NCBI GenBank assembly: GCA_023431205.1 | Contig: JAEYXQ010000037.1 | Span: 6,041 to 70,040, forward strand | Direction of reading: 5' to 3' | Source: Pseudomonadota bacterium | Lineage (GTDB): Bacteria > Pseudomonadota > Alphaproteobacteria > Rhizobiales > Devosiaceae | Length of the DNA: 64,000 nucleotides | Part shown: piece by piece, positions 26,357 through 34,861 of the stretch | Layout: every line of letters begins with the position of its first letter | Numbering within the stretch: the stretch's first letter is position 1 | Translations under genes and position numbers: made by a program | The notes under the pieces: model-generated | What the model was told of the DNA's origin: nothing | What the model saw: only the letters and a program-made list of their open reading frames with translations | The model's database searches: none

Positions 26357-29023
26357 TCAGATATCGGGATCTTTTGGAACGTCGTCATCCTCATCCCAAT
26401 AGAGCTCGACGATGTCTTCCTCTTTCTCTTCCTCTGTCTCGTCCTCTTCCTCTTGATCGTCACTGTCCGGCGCGGAGGCGGCTTCCCAAGTCTGGTCGTC
26501 ATCAGAATCTGCCTCGGCGGCATCACCTTCGGAAGGGGCGAGGTTGTCTTCACCCTCGAGGTCCTGCGCTGTCGCTTCCACCGGATCGGGCATCGGCGCG
26601 GAAGCGGGTTCTGGGGTTTCGTTGTGATCGCGATCAGCTTCAGCAACACCAGCTGCACGAGGCGCCGGGGCGTCTTCGCCCACCTGGTCCATGGCTGTCG
26701 CTGCGCCCGGATTGGAAATCGGCGCGGAAGCGGCTTGCCTTACCGGATCATTTCGGCGCGTGGCGGTTCGGGCTGGAGCGGAACCTCCAAGAACCGGGGC
26801 CGGCGGCAAACGGTCCCCGTCGCCGCTTGTCTCATCATGAGCGAGGACCGCCTCTGCTACTGCTGCAGCCCGACCGGCAGCGCGCCAGCGAGCAAGCAGA
26901 ACAACAAGCTCCGCTTTGCCTCTGGCGATGCCCGGATCAACACGGACATCGAGTTCGTGCGCGGCCGCAAACTGCATCATGCGTTCGGCGTGTCCGAGGT
27001 CGGTCAGATAAACCACCGCCGCATCGCCACGCTGACCGCCGAACAGCGTTCCCTGGGCTGCAGCGTTACAGCAAGTCCGGAACGACAGGGCGCAGGCATG
27101 AACGATGGGAGCGGAATCGGTGACTAGCGTCCGACCGCGCGGTTTCTGCCATTCAATCCACCAGCGGCCTGAGGTGGAACTCTCGCAATAGAGGTGGCCG
27201 ACACAACCCGCTGCTCTTCCATCCCGGTCACGGATAAGGCACACGGGGTCGCCGGACAGAAGAGGCGGTTCTTCACCCAGCATCAACCGTGGTTCCTGCC
27301 CCAGTCGCTCTTGCCGAGGCTGGTCTCCACCCAGGATTTCCTGCCGCACGGTTCGTGCTCTTTCGTTACTCGGAACAATGATCGGCGTTCTCCTCTGCAG
27401 AAGAGCATCTTCATTGCCCAGTGCGCCGAAAGACAAGCTGCTCCGTTTCTCAAAAGCTTCCACGATAGAGGCGGGGGAATGTTCGCTGAACTTGTCAGCC
27501 AAGGTTCTCCAGGAGAAGCGCCGTGGCGGCGTGTTGGGCAAGGGTGCTGAGACCACAACCGCGTCGGCGAAGTTCTGGAGCAGCGAAAGCGACAGCAGAT
27601 TGTCGCGGTACTGCTCCTGCCTTGACTGGTCGTAAATCAGGATCGTTTTGTCCGCCGACTGCTCCGCAATCCTGAGCAGGTCACACAGGAGTCGGTCGGG
27701 GATGGCCTGACTGTCAAAGACGATCAGCACGAGTGAACGCGGTCTGCCGTTACGGGCCAAACCCGGCCGCGCCAAAGCCGAAAGACTGACGCATGGGAGG
27801 CCGAAATCATCGATCATATGCCGTAGCGCGAACCGGCTCGACAGTTCCGGGATGACAAGTGTGGGGATCAAGCCATCAGAGAACAGGCTGCTGATCAGAT
27901 CGTGAAGCGGCCCGCGCAGACCTGAGCTCGCATCCCCCATTACCGCTGCGGCCGAGCTGCCAGCGAGCACGGTCAGTTTCTTCCCGTCGCGTCCGGTCCA
28001 ACCAATGAAGGGGTTTGAAACATCTTCACCCTCCGGATCAAGCGGCAGATCGATGGAGCAGGGGGCTCTGGTGAGCTCCCCGGCTCGAGCGAATGCCTGC
28101 TGCCATTCGGCCAGATTTTTCTTCGCCGCATAGAATAGGCCGGCCTGTGTCTTGATCGGCAGCGCAGTGCCCAATACCTTTTTGGTACGTTCGCGAATCT
28201 CGTCGGGTAAAGCGGTCGGATGGATTGAACGAATGGCGCTTGTGACGTCGTGGGACTCTATCAGCAGGCGGCGGTCCGACACGGCCTGGAAGAGCTTCAC
28301 ATCATCGGCGTAGGCCGCCCGACGATCGTCGCGGTAAGTGGTCAGCACAAGACGGGCAGCGGCGTCTCCACGACGTCTTTTCGGCCCCAGCTTGACTTCG
28401 GGGAATCCCAGATCAGGTGGAACGCGCAGCGGGTCAAGCCCAAGGCTGCGATAGAATTCATTCTGGGTTCGGCCCCAGTACTGTTGCCAATCCATGAGAG
28501 TGGCGCTGTCTGTTTTGCCCGCAGAGGATCGAAACAGCGGGGTCCAACGCGTCTCCAGTCGCCTGATGCGATCAAACTGGTCGAGGCCGAACAGGCTTAC
28601 CAGAACATGCGCGTGCAGATAAGGACTCAGCTGACCCGGCCGGGGTAGGGTGTGAAGATCGTATTGTACAGCATGACCATCACTCACAAGCGGGGCGGCG
28701 AACGCCCGCACGAGGCGCTCCGCTTCACTGACTACAAGCTCACCCCGTGCCGGCAGGCCCAGAATCATGTCCAACCCGATGGGGCCCCGGCTGCCGACGG
28801 CCAGCTCCAGCGCATTCCAGAACCCGCCGACAGTTGATCCCAGAGCTTTGCTTGGCGGAGGAACCAGAAGCTCACCGCAAACATAGTCGTCGAGCATCTT
28901 CGGGCGATAGCGGGTCTTCGTACGGGCGACCATGACGGACTGCCTCGCATTGTAACCCGCGCGGCGAACGATTCTGCCCTCTCCGGAAGGGACCGTTTCG
29001 ACACTGATGAAGCTGGTCGGCAC
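26357..29023 (-). CDS. MOBQ (MobA/MobL, TraA-like) relaxase-related protein with decayed helicase half and acidic tail
   Basis: The protein has 888 residues with GTG start and GGAGG eight bases upstream. The N-terminal 210 residues follow the MobA/MobL relaxase plan: Tyr 24 in RAGYNARQ, FWNALELA (Tyr/Trp helix), LGLPARGEL, the His at DLH 124, the HAH metal pair at 137-139 and the closing PEVKLGPKRRR. Residues about 350-480 align with the TraA RecD-like helicase, but the Walker A place reads VLAGSSAAAVMG and Walker B reads IVFDSQAI, so ATP binding looks lost. The C-terminal 150 residues are Pro/Ala-rich and then highly acidic (EEEDETEEEKEED). It is divergent from the gene at 29212, like traA and traC in Ti-type plasmids. 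Recognition is by eye only. Confidence 0.6.
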   Translation of the reverse strand: MPTSFISVETVPSGEGRIVRRAGYNARQSVMVARTKTRYRPKMLDDYVCGELLVPPPSKALGSTVGGFWNALELAVGSRGPIGLDMILGLPARGELVVSEAERLVRAFAAPLVSDGHAVQYDLHTLPRPGQLSPYLHAHVLVSLFGLDQFDRIRRLETRWTPLFRSSAGKTDSATLMDWQQYWGRTQNEFYRSLGLDPLRVPPDLGFPEVKLGPKRRRGDAAARLVLTTYRDDRRAAYADDVKLFQAVSDRRLLIESHDVTSAIRSIHPTALPDEIRERTKKVLGTALPIKTQAGLFYAAKKNLAEWQQAFARAGELTRAPCSIDLPLDPEGEDVSNPFIGWTGRDGKKLTVLAGSSAAAVMGDASSGLRGPLHDLISSLFSDGLIPTLVIPELSSRFALRHMIDDFGLPCVSLSALARPGLARNGRPRSLVLIVFDSQAIPDRLLCDLLRIAEQSADKTILIYDQSRQEQYRDNLLSLSLLQNFADAVVVSAPLPNTPPRRFSWRTLADKFSEHSPASIVEAFEKRSSLSFGALGNEDALLQRRTPIIVPSNERARTVRQEILGGDQPRQERLGQEPRLMLGEEPPLLSGDPVCLIRDRDGRAAGCVGHLYCESSTSGRWWIEWQKPRGRTLVTDSAPIVHACALSFRTCCNAAAQGTLFGGQRGDAAVVYLTDLGHAERMMQFAAAHELDVRVDPGIARGKAELVVLLARWRAAGRAAAVAEAVLAHDETSGDGDRLPPAPVLGGSAPARTATRRNDPVRQAASAPISNPGAATAMDQVGEDAPAPRAAGVAEADRDHNETPEPASAPMPDPVEATAQDLEGEDNLAPSEGDAAEADSDDDQTWEAASAPDSDDQEEEDETEEEKEEDIVELYWDEDDDVPKDPDI

Positions 29024-29211
29024 CGGGACACCTCCGAGTCAGATTTGGGGATGTCAGCCTGAGTCAGATTGGCCCCATTTCTCGTGTCGCACAGTTAGCA
29101 AGCAATTGTTTTAAATTCGTCGCCTACAGATGCAGCAACCACGCAGATTGTTGTTTACCGGGGGCCGGCCATTCGCTTCATCGGCAAAATAGCCAACTGT
29201 GGAGAAGGTCG
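29024..29211. promoter_or_regulatory. Divergent control region with two GAGTCAGATT repeats
   Basis: GAGTCAGATT occurs at 29036 and 29061, 25 bases apart, beside the relaxase-like start. Iterated sites between divergent genes suggest an operator or an origin-of-transfer-linked region. No known nic consensus was found. Confidence 0.4.
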
Positions 29212-29823
29212 ATGAAAGCCTTTCTGACGAATACCCTTACCCTTGATCGGGCAGCGCGGGAAAAGATGGAGCACCTGCGCCAGGTGCAACGCGAGCTCGA
29301 AGCGGAACAGGCTGCTGTCGCCCGGCGCTGCGACGCCATTGTAGTTGCGGCGGCTCGGGCTTCGAAACTTGATCTTGCGGCCTGCGGGCCAGAGGTGCTG
29401 CTGGGGCACCTGGTGCATCTTTGTGCGAAGATCGAGGATGCCACTTTCAAGAAGATGGCTGCCGAGCGCGCCGCGACCTTCCTCGAAGACTTCCAGAGTG
29501 AGCTGAAAATTCGCGGAAGTTCCGTGGCTTACGCCATCGATCCTGACATCGATATGGCTTCCTCCGTCCCGGTGCCTGTCATCGCCCGTCTCTTGCGAAA
29601 CGCAACGGCTGAAGAGACCAAAAAGCTGACCGACGCAGGCATGGTCATCAAGATCAAGTTCAGCAACCGGTCGCCGGCAATGCTTCTCGAGGGGAACTTG
29701 GTGCCGGGCGCCATCATCGAACTGGCAGAATCCATGGACGTCCGCTTCGATCTGCGGCCCGACCATGCAGGCAACAACACATTGCCGGACCAGGCAGACA
29801 GTGTAGCCGACGACAATGGGTGA
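29212..29823 (+). CDS. Coiled-coil protein divergent from the relaxase-like gene
   Basis: The protein has 203 residues and no recognised family. Residues about 10-100 are predicted helical and partly coiled coil (REKMEHLRQVQRELEAEQ, KKMAAERAATFLEDF). The second half is mixed, with VPVPVIARLLRNATAEETKKL and a short acidic end. GGAGAAGG lies just before the ATG. Position and the N-terminal layout recall the small TraC proteins encoded divergently from TraA relaxases, but the match is weak and the C-terminal 100 residues have no counterpart there. An accessory DNA-transfer or DNA-binding role is a guess from context. Confidence 0.6.
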   Translation: MKAFLTNTLTLDRAAREKMEHLRQVQRELEAEQAAVARRCDAIVVAAARASKLDLAACGPEVLLGHLVHLCAKIEDATFKKMAAERAATFLEDFQSELKIRGSSVAYAIDPDIDMASSVPVPVIARLLRNATAEETKKLTDAGMVIKIKFSNRSPAMLLEGNLVPGAIIELAESMDVRFDLRPDHAGNNTLPDQADSVADDNG

Positions 29824-29933
29824 TGGGGCTTACATAAGCCATTCACGGATTCCGCGCCGCCAGCGGCTTGCTCCAAGCTGTTGGCGGCAGCTTGGCCGAT
29901 TGAGATCGTCCTCACGCCAAGACCATCTGCAGG

Positions 29934-30875
29934 ATGCGCATGACTGAACATTGTAAGGATCGGGATGGCCTGACTTTGGCACAGCGCGTTCAGCTGCGAC
30001 TGACCGCGCTGGACCTCAGCCAGACGCAGGTCAGCCAGGAGCTTGGCAAGCGCGACTTTGTGGGGCAGTTGCTGCGGGGAGAAAAAACCAGAATCCATGA
30101 CCACAACCTGGCAGCGCTTGCCAAGATCCTGAAGACGACACCAAGGTATCTGGCTACCGGTCAGGAAGAGCCCAAAGCGGCCAAACCCGTTGCGCCCGAT
30201 CGATCTGCGTTTTTCAGGCCCGGGGTGTCTCCCCGTCTGCGATCACCGGAACTCGGCGCTGCCAAGCTAGAAGAGGGCAAGGACAGGAAGGTCCCCCCCG
30301 CTCAAGCTCCAGAGTCGGCGGAGGATTGCGAAGCGGGGCAGCGATTGACACGGGGACCGCTCCCTCCGGCTTTCTTACGCACCCGACTCGTACCCCTGCC
30401 AAAAATTTCAGAAATGGCCCGAAGTAGGGGGGGTAGAGAGACGGCCGGTCCAGCCAGGCCAGCCCGCACCGGGTTGCCAGTGTTCCACCTGCAGGTTGGC
30501 AGCGTCGGCGACATGCTGGATTTCGATGAGTTTACTTGGGTCCCGAGACCGCATGATCTCATTGGCTGCCCAGACGCGTACGGCGTAAGACTGTGCCGCG
30601 ACATTGCGGTGGGCTGGCGCAGCGGGTCCGTGATCATCTTGACGCCGAACCGCGACATCGCACCGCACGATGTCGTTCTGTCGATCGCTGCTCCAAGCGC
30701 GACAGGCAATCATCTGGTAGTCTTTCGAGAGTTCATAGCAGCCGATTTGGACACCGGCTTCGAGCTGAGGGTTCTTCCAATCCAGGTAGATGGCCCAAGC
30801 GGCGTGCGTCATCCGCCAATTCCCACCAGGAGAATCAAGTGGCTCCATCGCGTGCATTCGATGATTTGTCCCTAG
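29934..30875 (+). CDS. XRE/CI-type repressor with degenerate S24 peptidase-like domain
   Basis: The 313-residue protein has an N-terminal XRE helix-turn-helix (about 14-75; LDLSQTQVSQELGKRDFVGQLL and LAALAKILKTTPRYLATG), a long basic/Pro-rich linker, and a C-terminal region from about residue 180 that follows the LexA/CI fold (AYGVRLCRDIAVGWRSGSVI, TPNRDIAPHDVVLSIA). The place of the catalytic Ser-Met is occupied by D-I-A, so self-cleavage is unlikely. It probably regulates the divergent relaxase-like region. An internal ATG at 29940 with AGGA upstream is an equally good start. Confidence 0.7.
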   Translation: MRMTEHCKDRDGLTLAQRVQLRLTALDLSQTQVSQELGKRDFVGQLLRGEKTRIHDHNLAALAKILKTTPRYLATGQEEPKAAKPVAPDRSAFFRPGVSPRLRSPELGAAKLEEGKDRKVPPAQAPESAEDCEAGQRLTRGPLPPAFLRTRLVPLPKISEMARSRGGRETAGPARPARTGLPVFHLQVGSVGDMLDFDEFTWVPRPHDLIGCPDAYGVRLCRDIAVGWRSGSVIILTPNRDIAPHDVVLSIAAPSATGNHLVVFREFIAADLDTGFELRVLPIQVDGPSGVRHPPIPTRRIKWLHRVHSMICP

Positions 30876-31206
30876 GCAAGAGATGCCGCCCACGATCGCC
30901 GTGGGCGTGCTCTGGACAGCTTCCGGCGGTGAGCCTGGGGGGAACATCGTGAGGTTGGCCGGACTGTCCTGCACCGCGCCGGCGCGTAGCAGCAGCGCAG
31001 GCGAATTGTTTTCAGGTGCGGTGACAATGCTCCGTATATCAAGAAAGCGAACATCGCCACCGGCAGCGGACCACAGATTGCACCGCCCCGAGCGTGGCAG
31101 CGACGTCATTGATGGAAAGTAATTCGGCAGCGGGGAGGCGATCCCGTCCGACCTGAACGGGCGACCGGGGTATTGGCGCCGTGGATTGGTGACGGTGTGC
31201 GCTCCT
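30876..31206. other. Intergenic stretch after the repressor
   Basis: About 330 bases with no supported gene, repeat or recognisable fragment. Confidence 0.4.
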
Positions 31207-31341
31207 ATGTCTGAGCATGTGCCCAGTGTTGGAAGTTTCCTATTGCTGGAAGCGGTGCGGTGTCAGGCGCACCTGGCCGGACAGATCAAGGCGCGGATCG
31301 TGGAAGGGGCACTGGGGGGCGTGCCCCGCGAAGTGGTGTAA
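31207..31341 (+). pseudogene. IS66-like OrfA remnant
   Basis: A 44-codon frame starts MSEHVPS and contains LAGQIKARIVEGALGGVPREV, which resembles the K-A-R-I-V-x-E helix-turn-helix start of IS66 OrfA proteins. It ends early and has no partner genes. Confidence 0.45.
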
Positions 31342-31468
31342 CTGAGGTGGTCAAGCCGCTTGCGAGCGCGCCCTTACGAGCGCCGTAGCGAGCGAGCGGC
31401 TGGGTGGTCATCGACGGATTTCCGGTGAGGCTTGGTTGCTTACCCTGACCCTGCCTGAAGGACCACCG

Positions 31469-31700
31469 ATGACCAACACGATAATCTGCGCGAGATGATA
31501 CGCTTCGCTGCCTTACGGCTGATGGAAATTGGAGTGGGGGCCGCCACTCGGGCCTATGGTGAAATGAGCGCCGATTGGCGGGTACAGCCGAATGGCTGCC
31601 GCGAGCGGGCCGGGAGGACTCGGGCCGGCGCAACGCCAATCTATCGGAAAAGCCGGGCGACCAGCGCGGCGAAAAGATGGATCCAAACATCCATTCGATG
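31469..31700 (+). pseudogene. IS256-family transposase N-terminal fragment, frameshifted
   Basis: The start MTNT is followed by a one-base loss, then DNLREMIRFAALRLMEIGV, ATRAYGEMSADWRVQPNG and CRER, the N-terminal pattern of mutator-type IS256 transposases. The frame degenerates soon after. The catalytic domain is absent. Confidence 0.65.
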
Positions 31701-31774
31701 GTCTGACCGGCGCAATGGAGCTGCTGCATCTACGCATCTCGCCCCACTGCCGGACGTCGGTGCCCATCAGCGGC

Positions 31775-31925
31775 CAGCCTGCCAGGGAGATTGCCGAGAA
31801 GCAGGCACGCTCTATCAGGTATCAGATGACGATCGCCAAGCTGCCGCTGGCCAAGGGCATCGACCATTTCGACTTCGCGGGGACGATGATCGATAGAACC
31901 CGTGTCAAGGACCTCCCGTGGCGCC
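31775..31925 (+). pseudogene. IS21-family IstB helper fragment
   Basis: REIAEKQARSIRYQMTIAKL followed by PLAKGIDHFDFAGTMIDRT matches the region just before the Walker A of IS21 IstB ATPases. The ATPase core is absent, so this is a short remnant. Confidence 0.65.
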
Positions 31926-32332
31926 CGCTCAACCCATATCGCCTTTCTACTGGTTTCCCGATCCAGATCTGTTCGATCGTTTTGCCCATGCGGGTCGTCG
32001 TCTCTTAAACCTCCCGTTGCTCCGACTTCAGGCTGCCGTCTGCAGTTGCATCAACATGCAGAAAGCGCCCTGGCCGGATCTGCAATCCTGCTGCTTCGTC
32101 AGCATAGCCCAGATGGTGCTCTTGTTGGCGAGCGCAACCGCAACCAGCATGCGGGGTTTGCGTCGCGCGGAATATGCAAAAAGATGCCTATGACTTGCTC
32201 AGGGTGCTCACTGCCTGGTTCTGGTGATCGAGTGGCCCGCGTTCCGGTCCCTTGATTCTTGAGCGTCTCAAGTTCGCCATGGCGACACCGAACTTGTCGA
32301 CCTGCGCAATGTGTAACGCCGCTAGGAGGTCG
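31926..32332. other. Insertion-sequence debris without a recognisable gene
   Basis: About 400 bases following the IstB remnant and preceding repeat copy B. Frames on both strands show no family features. Confidence 0.35.
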
Positions 32333-32660
32333 AGGCACACGGTTTCACCTATGGCGGTGTCGGGAGATCCGTTGGCCGCGGAGCAGGGCGTTCGGCCAGG
32401 GCAGCCGAATAGAGCAGGGAAGTCTCTGCGCGACGCTGGTCAGGGATGATGTCGCTGGGCTGGAGCGTCAAAGCGTGGCCAAGTGACAGGGCAGCTTCCC
32501 CGCTGCGGCTGGCGCGGGTTGCTTCGTCCCCGCGCCAGCCGCAGCGCCATCGGTACGCCCGCCCGCAAAAGAGCAAGAGCAAGTAACTGGTTTCGCGGCG
32601 GACAGACCGGAGCTTGATCCTGCGGAAGCGGCGATGTCGCACAAGAAATGTTATCAGGCA
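32333..32660. repeat. Long direct repeat, copy B, with 89-base insertion
   Basis: It aligns with copy A (25956-26193) in the same orientation. Between the two halves lies an extra segment of about 89 bases (about 32405-32493) flanked by the 8-base direct repeat CAGGGCAG. The end corresponding to the palindrome of copy A is diverged (GTCGCACAAG). Confidence 0.78.
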
Positions 32661-32725
32661 TTGGAAGGCGGAGCGGATGTCCAAGCTCGTCAGAAGTAGA
32701 CGTTCGCCCGCGGTGCGCCGAGCAC

Positions 32726-33109
32726 TCAGAGCGCCGACAGGATGTCGGTTTGCGAGAAGTCATCTCCCACAAAGAGCAAGGGGCAATGGGAGGAGGTGGC
32801 AAGCTCATAGGCGAAACAGTCGCCATAATTGAGCCCCGCTGGATGTACGCCCTTGCCCCAGCGCTGGTATGCGGCTGCGATGCGGCGTGCAGACGCCGCC
32901 GTCACCGACACGATTTCAAAACCGAGACCTCCAAGCAGGGCAGAAACTTCTACACCTACATTGCGTCGCTCCGCAACGATCAGGACTTCGGCTACTGTAC
33001 CTGCGGAGATAATGAGCTGATCGGCGCGTTCCAGGATCGCCATGCAGGCTTCCGCTTCGGGCTCATCGAAAACGACTGCCATGAGAGCTGAAGTATCTAC
33101 CGCGATCAT
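32726..33109 (-). CDS. vapC: VapC-type PIN-domain toxin
   Basis: The 127-residue PIN-domain ribonuclease begins MIAVDTSALMAVVFDEPEA. Three acidic active-site residues are visible: Asp 5, Glu in GTVAEVLIV (about 40) and Asp in NYGDCFAYELA (about 96), with a further Asp in FVGDDF. VapC toxins cleave tRNA or rRNA until bound by their antitoxin. It overlaps the antitoxin gene by four bases, the usual tight coupling. It sits at the edge of the accessory island, where it may stabilise the region. The RNA target is not known. Confidence 0.9.
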   Translation of the reverse strand: MIAVDTSALMAVVFDEPEAEACMAILERADQLIISAGTVAEVLIVAERRNVGVEVSALLGGLGFEIVSVTAASARRIAAAYQRWGKGVHPAGLNYGDCFAYELATSSHCPLLFVGDDFSQTDILSAL

Positions 33110-33363
33110 GCGGGCGTGCCATCGTCATTGTAGAGAAAGTCCTGACTGCGCGCAGCCGTAGCACCAGACAGTTTCTTGCCAGCGGCGGCTGCCCTGATGG
33201 CCTCCATCAGTTCCCGCCGTGCGCCAGGTGTTGCGGCTGGCGCGCTCGGCACCAGCCGCGCTACCGACTGTCCACGGCGGGTGAGAATGACTTCCTCCCC
33301 AGCCTCCGCTTTCCTGACGAGTTCGGTGAGTTGGCCCTTTGCCTCGCTGACAGATATTTTCAT
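33106..33363 (-). CDS. Phd/YefM-type antitoxin of the VapC toxin
   Basis: The 85-residue protein starts MKISVSEAKGQLTELVRKAEAG and continues EEVILTRRGQSVARLVP, the Phd/YefM DNA-binding fold. The C-terminal part (SQDFLYNDDGTPA) would be the toxin-wrapping peptide. The ATG at 33363 is preferred to 33375 because GGAG lies five to eight bases before it. It precedes and overlaps vapC by four bases. The pair is expected to repress its own promoter in the region right of 33363. Confidence 0.88.
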   Translation of the reverse strand: MKISVSEAKGQLTELVRKAEAGEEVILTRRGQSVARLVPSAPAATPGARRELMEAIRAAAAGKKLSGATAARSQDFLYNDDGTPA

Positions 33364-33375
33364 GTTCGGCTCCAT

Positions 33376-33997
33376 TCAGTCTTCAAGAGATGGTCCGCAT
33401 GTTGGTCCAAGTCAATGAAATGATCGCATGTGTGCAAGTGTGCCTTCTCACCATTGGCGGCTGCGTTTCCGGCCGCAGGGGAATTCCGCTCAAGCTGGTT
33501 GGTCGTTATGATCACGAGGGCGATGTTCGCCGTGCTTCATCAGCATTCAAACCAGATGCTTATTGTCACACGGACCGCTTTCCACCGACGAGGTACCTGC
33601 GAGTGGAGCAGCCGACGTCTTCGAGGGATGCACGGCCATGCGCGACGCTGATGGATGGAGCGAAGTTCGGTGACGCCGCTTGGCGCACAGCGCTTGGGTG
33701 GGTCCTCAGGGCCCGAAAGGCGTGGCGCGACTGAAAACTCCCGGAGCGCTATTCGTCCAGTGGTTCAAGTCGCGCCGGAAAATCTTTCGGCCCGAACAGA
33801 CGGCTACCGGCCCCACCCCTGGGAAAGAAATGCGATCTGGTGGGCTACTATACTGTGGAAGGTATGGCCCTCATGACTGCGCAGGCTCGTGACAGGCGCT
33901 GCCAGCTCCATCGTCATCAGCCGTATTCAGGTATAGGTGTGTATGGAGAGCGTTGTCGCCTTCGGCGCCGCGCCGGTGACTCGGGGTCTCCGCGGAC
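33376..33997. other. Intergenic stretch between the toxin-antitoxin pair and core genes
   Basis: About 620 bases with overlapping short frames on the plus strand but no ribosome sites or family features. It probably contains the toxin-antitoxin promoter at its left end and marks the right edge of the accessory region. Confidence 0.45.
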
Positions 33998-34777
33998 TCA
34001 GCCAGGTCTCACCGACAGGAAGCGCGGTTCTTCCCCCTCAACGAGACGCAGCGCAGTCAGCACCCCCGTCGCAAAGCAGCCGGTATCAACGCTGATCCGC
34101 CCGGGCAGCACCAGGGGTTCAGGCACCACGGTGTGGCCATGCACCAGCGTTAAGCCACCGCTCCAATCCGTTGTGGGGTCATGGCGCATCCACAACAGGT
34201 CCTCCTCCGCCTGCCGCTCGAGCGGCACGCCCGGCCGGATGCCAGCATGGGCGAAGACATAGCCCGGCGCAGTGATAAGCGCGGGCAGGGCGGCAAGGAA
34301 GTCGAGATGAGCCTGGGGGATGTGGCTCGTCAGCATCTGGCCTCTCAAACGGGTCGAGGCTGCGGCATAGCGGTCCGGCGCAATGCCATAGCTCGTCAAG
34401 GTCTCCTCGCCCCCATTGGCGAGCCAGTCGCTCTGCAGAGACGGCTTGGCAAAATGTCCGAGCAACATGCGTTCATGGTTGCCCACCAGGCAGAGGCGTC
34501 GGAACCCCTCCGGCAAAGGGCGGAGCAGGTGGTCGAGCACCCCGGCGGAGGAGGGGCCCCGGTCGATGTAGTCCCCGAGCATGATGATAAGCTTGTCACC
34601 CTCTATGCCTCCGGCGTCTTCGATGATGCGTTTTTCGAGCCGCCCCAGCTGGTCGAGGCAGCCGTGAACATCGCCTATGGCATAGAGCGCCGACGGCATG
34701 ATGCCGAGATCAACCCGGCGCGGGCGCGCGGTGTCCCTGTCTTGCCCGAACAGCAGCCGGGTCAGGCGATTGATCAC
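33998..34777 (-). CDS. Serine/threonine protein phosphatase-like metallophosphoesterase
   Basis: The protein of about 259 residues has the three phosphoesterase blocks in order: IGDVHGCLDQL, LGDYIDRGPSS and LVGNHERML, then FAHAGIRPG and LVHGHTVVPEP, which bind the two-metal centre. It hydrolyses phosphoprotein or dinucleotide substrates in the cytosol. The GTG at 34777 (VINRLTRLLFG) is chosen because upstream codons look untranslated; an ATG 26 codons later is possible. It might act on the tyrosine-kinase system but nothing in the sequence shows that. Confidence 0.85.
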   Translation of the reverse strand: MINRLTRLLFGQDRDTARPRRVDLGIMPSALYAIGDVHGCLDQLGRLEKRIIEDAGGIEGDKLIIMLGDYIDRGPSSAGVLDHLLRPLPEGFRRLCLVGNHERMLLGHFAKPSLQSDWLANGGEETLTSYGIAPDRYAAASTRLRGQMLTSHIPQAHLDFLAALPALITAPGYVFAHAGIRPGVPLERQAEEDLLWMRHDPTTDWSGGLTLVHGHTVVPEPLVLPGRISVDTGCFATGVLTALRLVEGEEPRFLSVRPG

Positions 34778-34861
34778 GAGCGGCCCTCTGCCAGGTGAAG
34801 TGTTCGCTTTAGGATATCTGCGGTTTTGCACAAGCCTCGCCTCAGGACAATGCACAGGCCG

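Noticed and set aside
29024..29211. IncQ/IncP-type nic site by the relaxase-like gene
   Set aside because: No sequence close to the known nic consensus was found.
33390..33892. Short plus-strand frames right of the toxin-antitoxin pair
   Set aside because: No ribosome sites, mutual overlap, and no family features.
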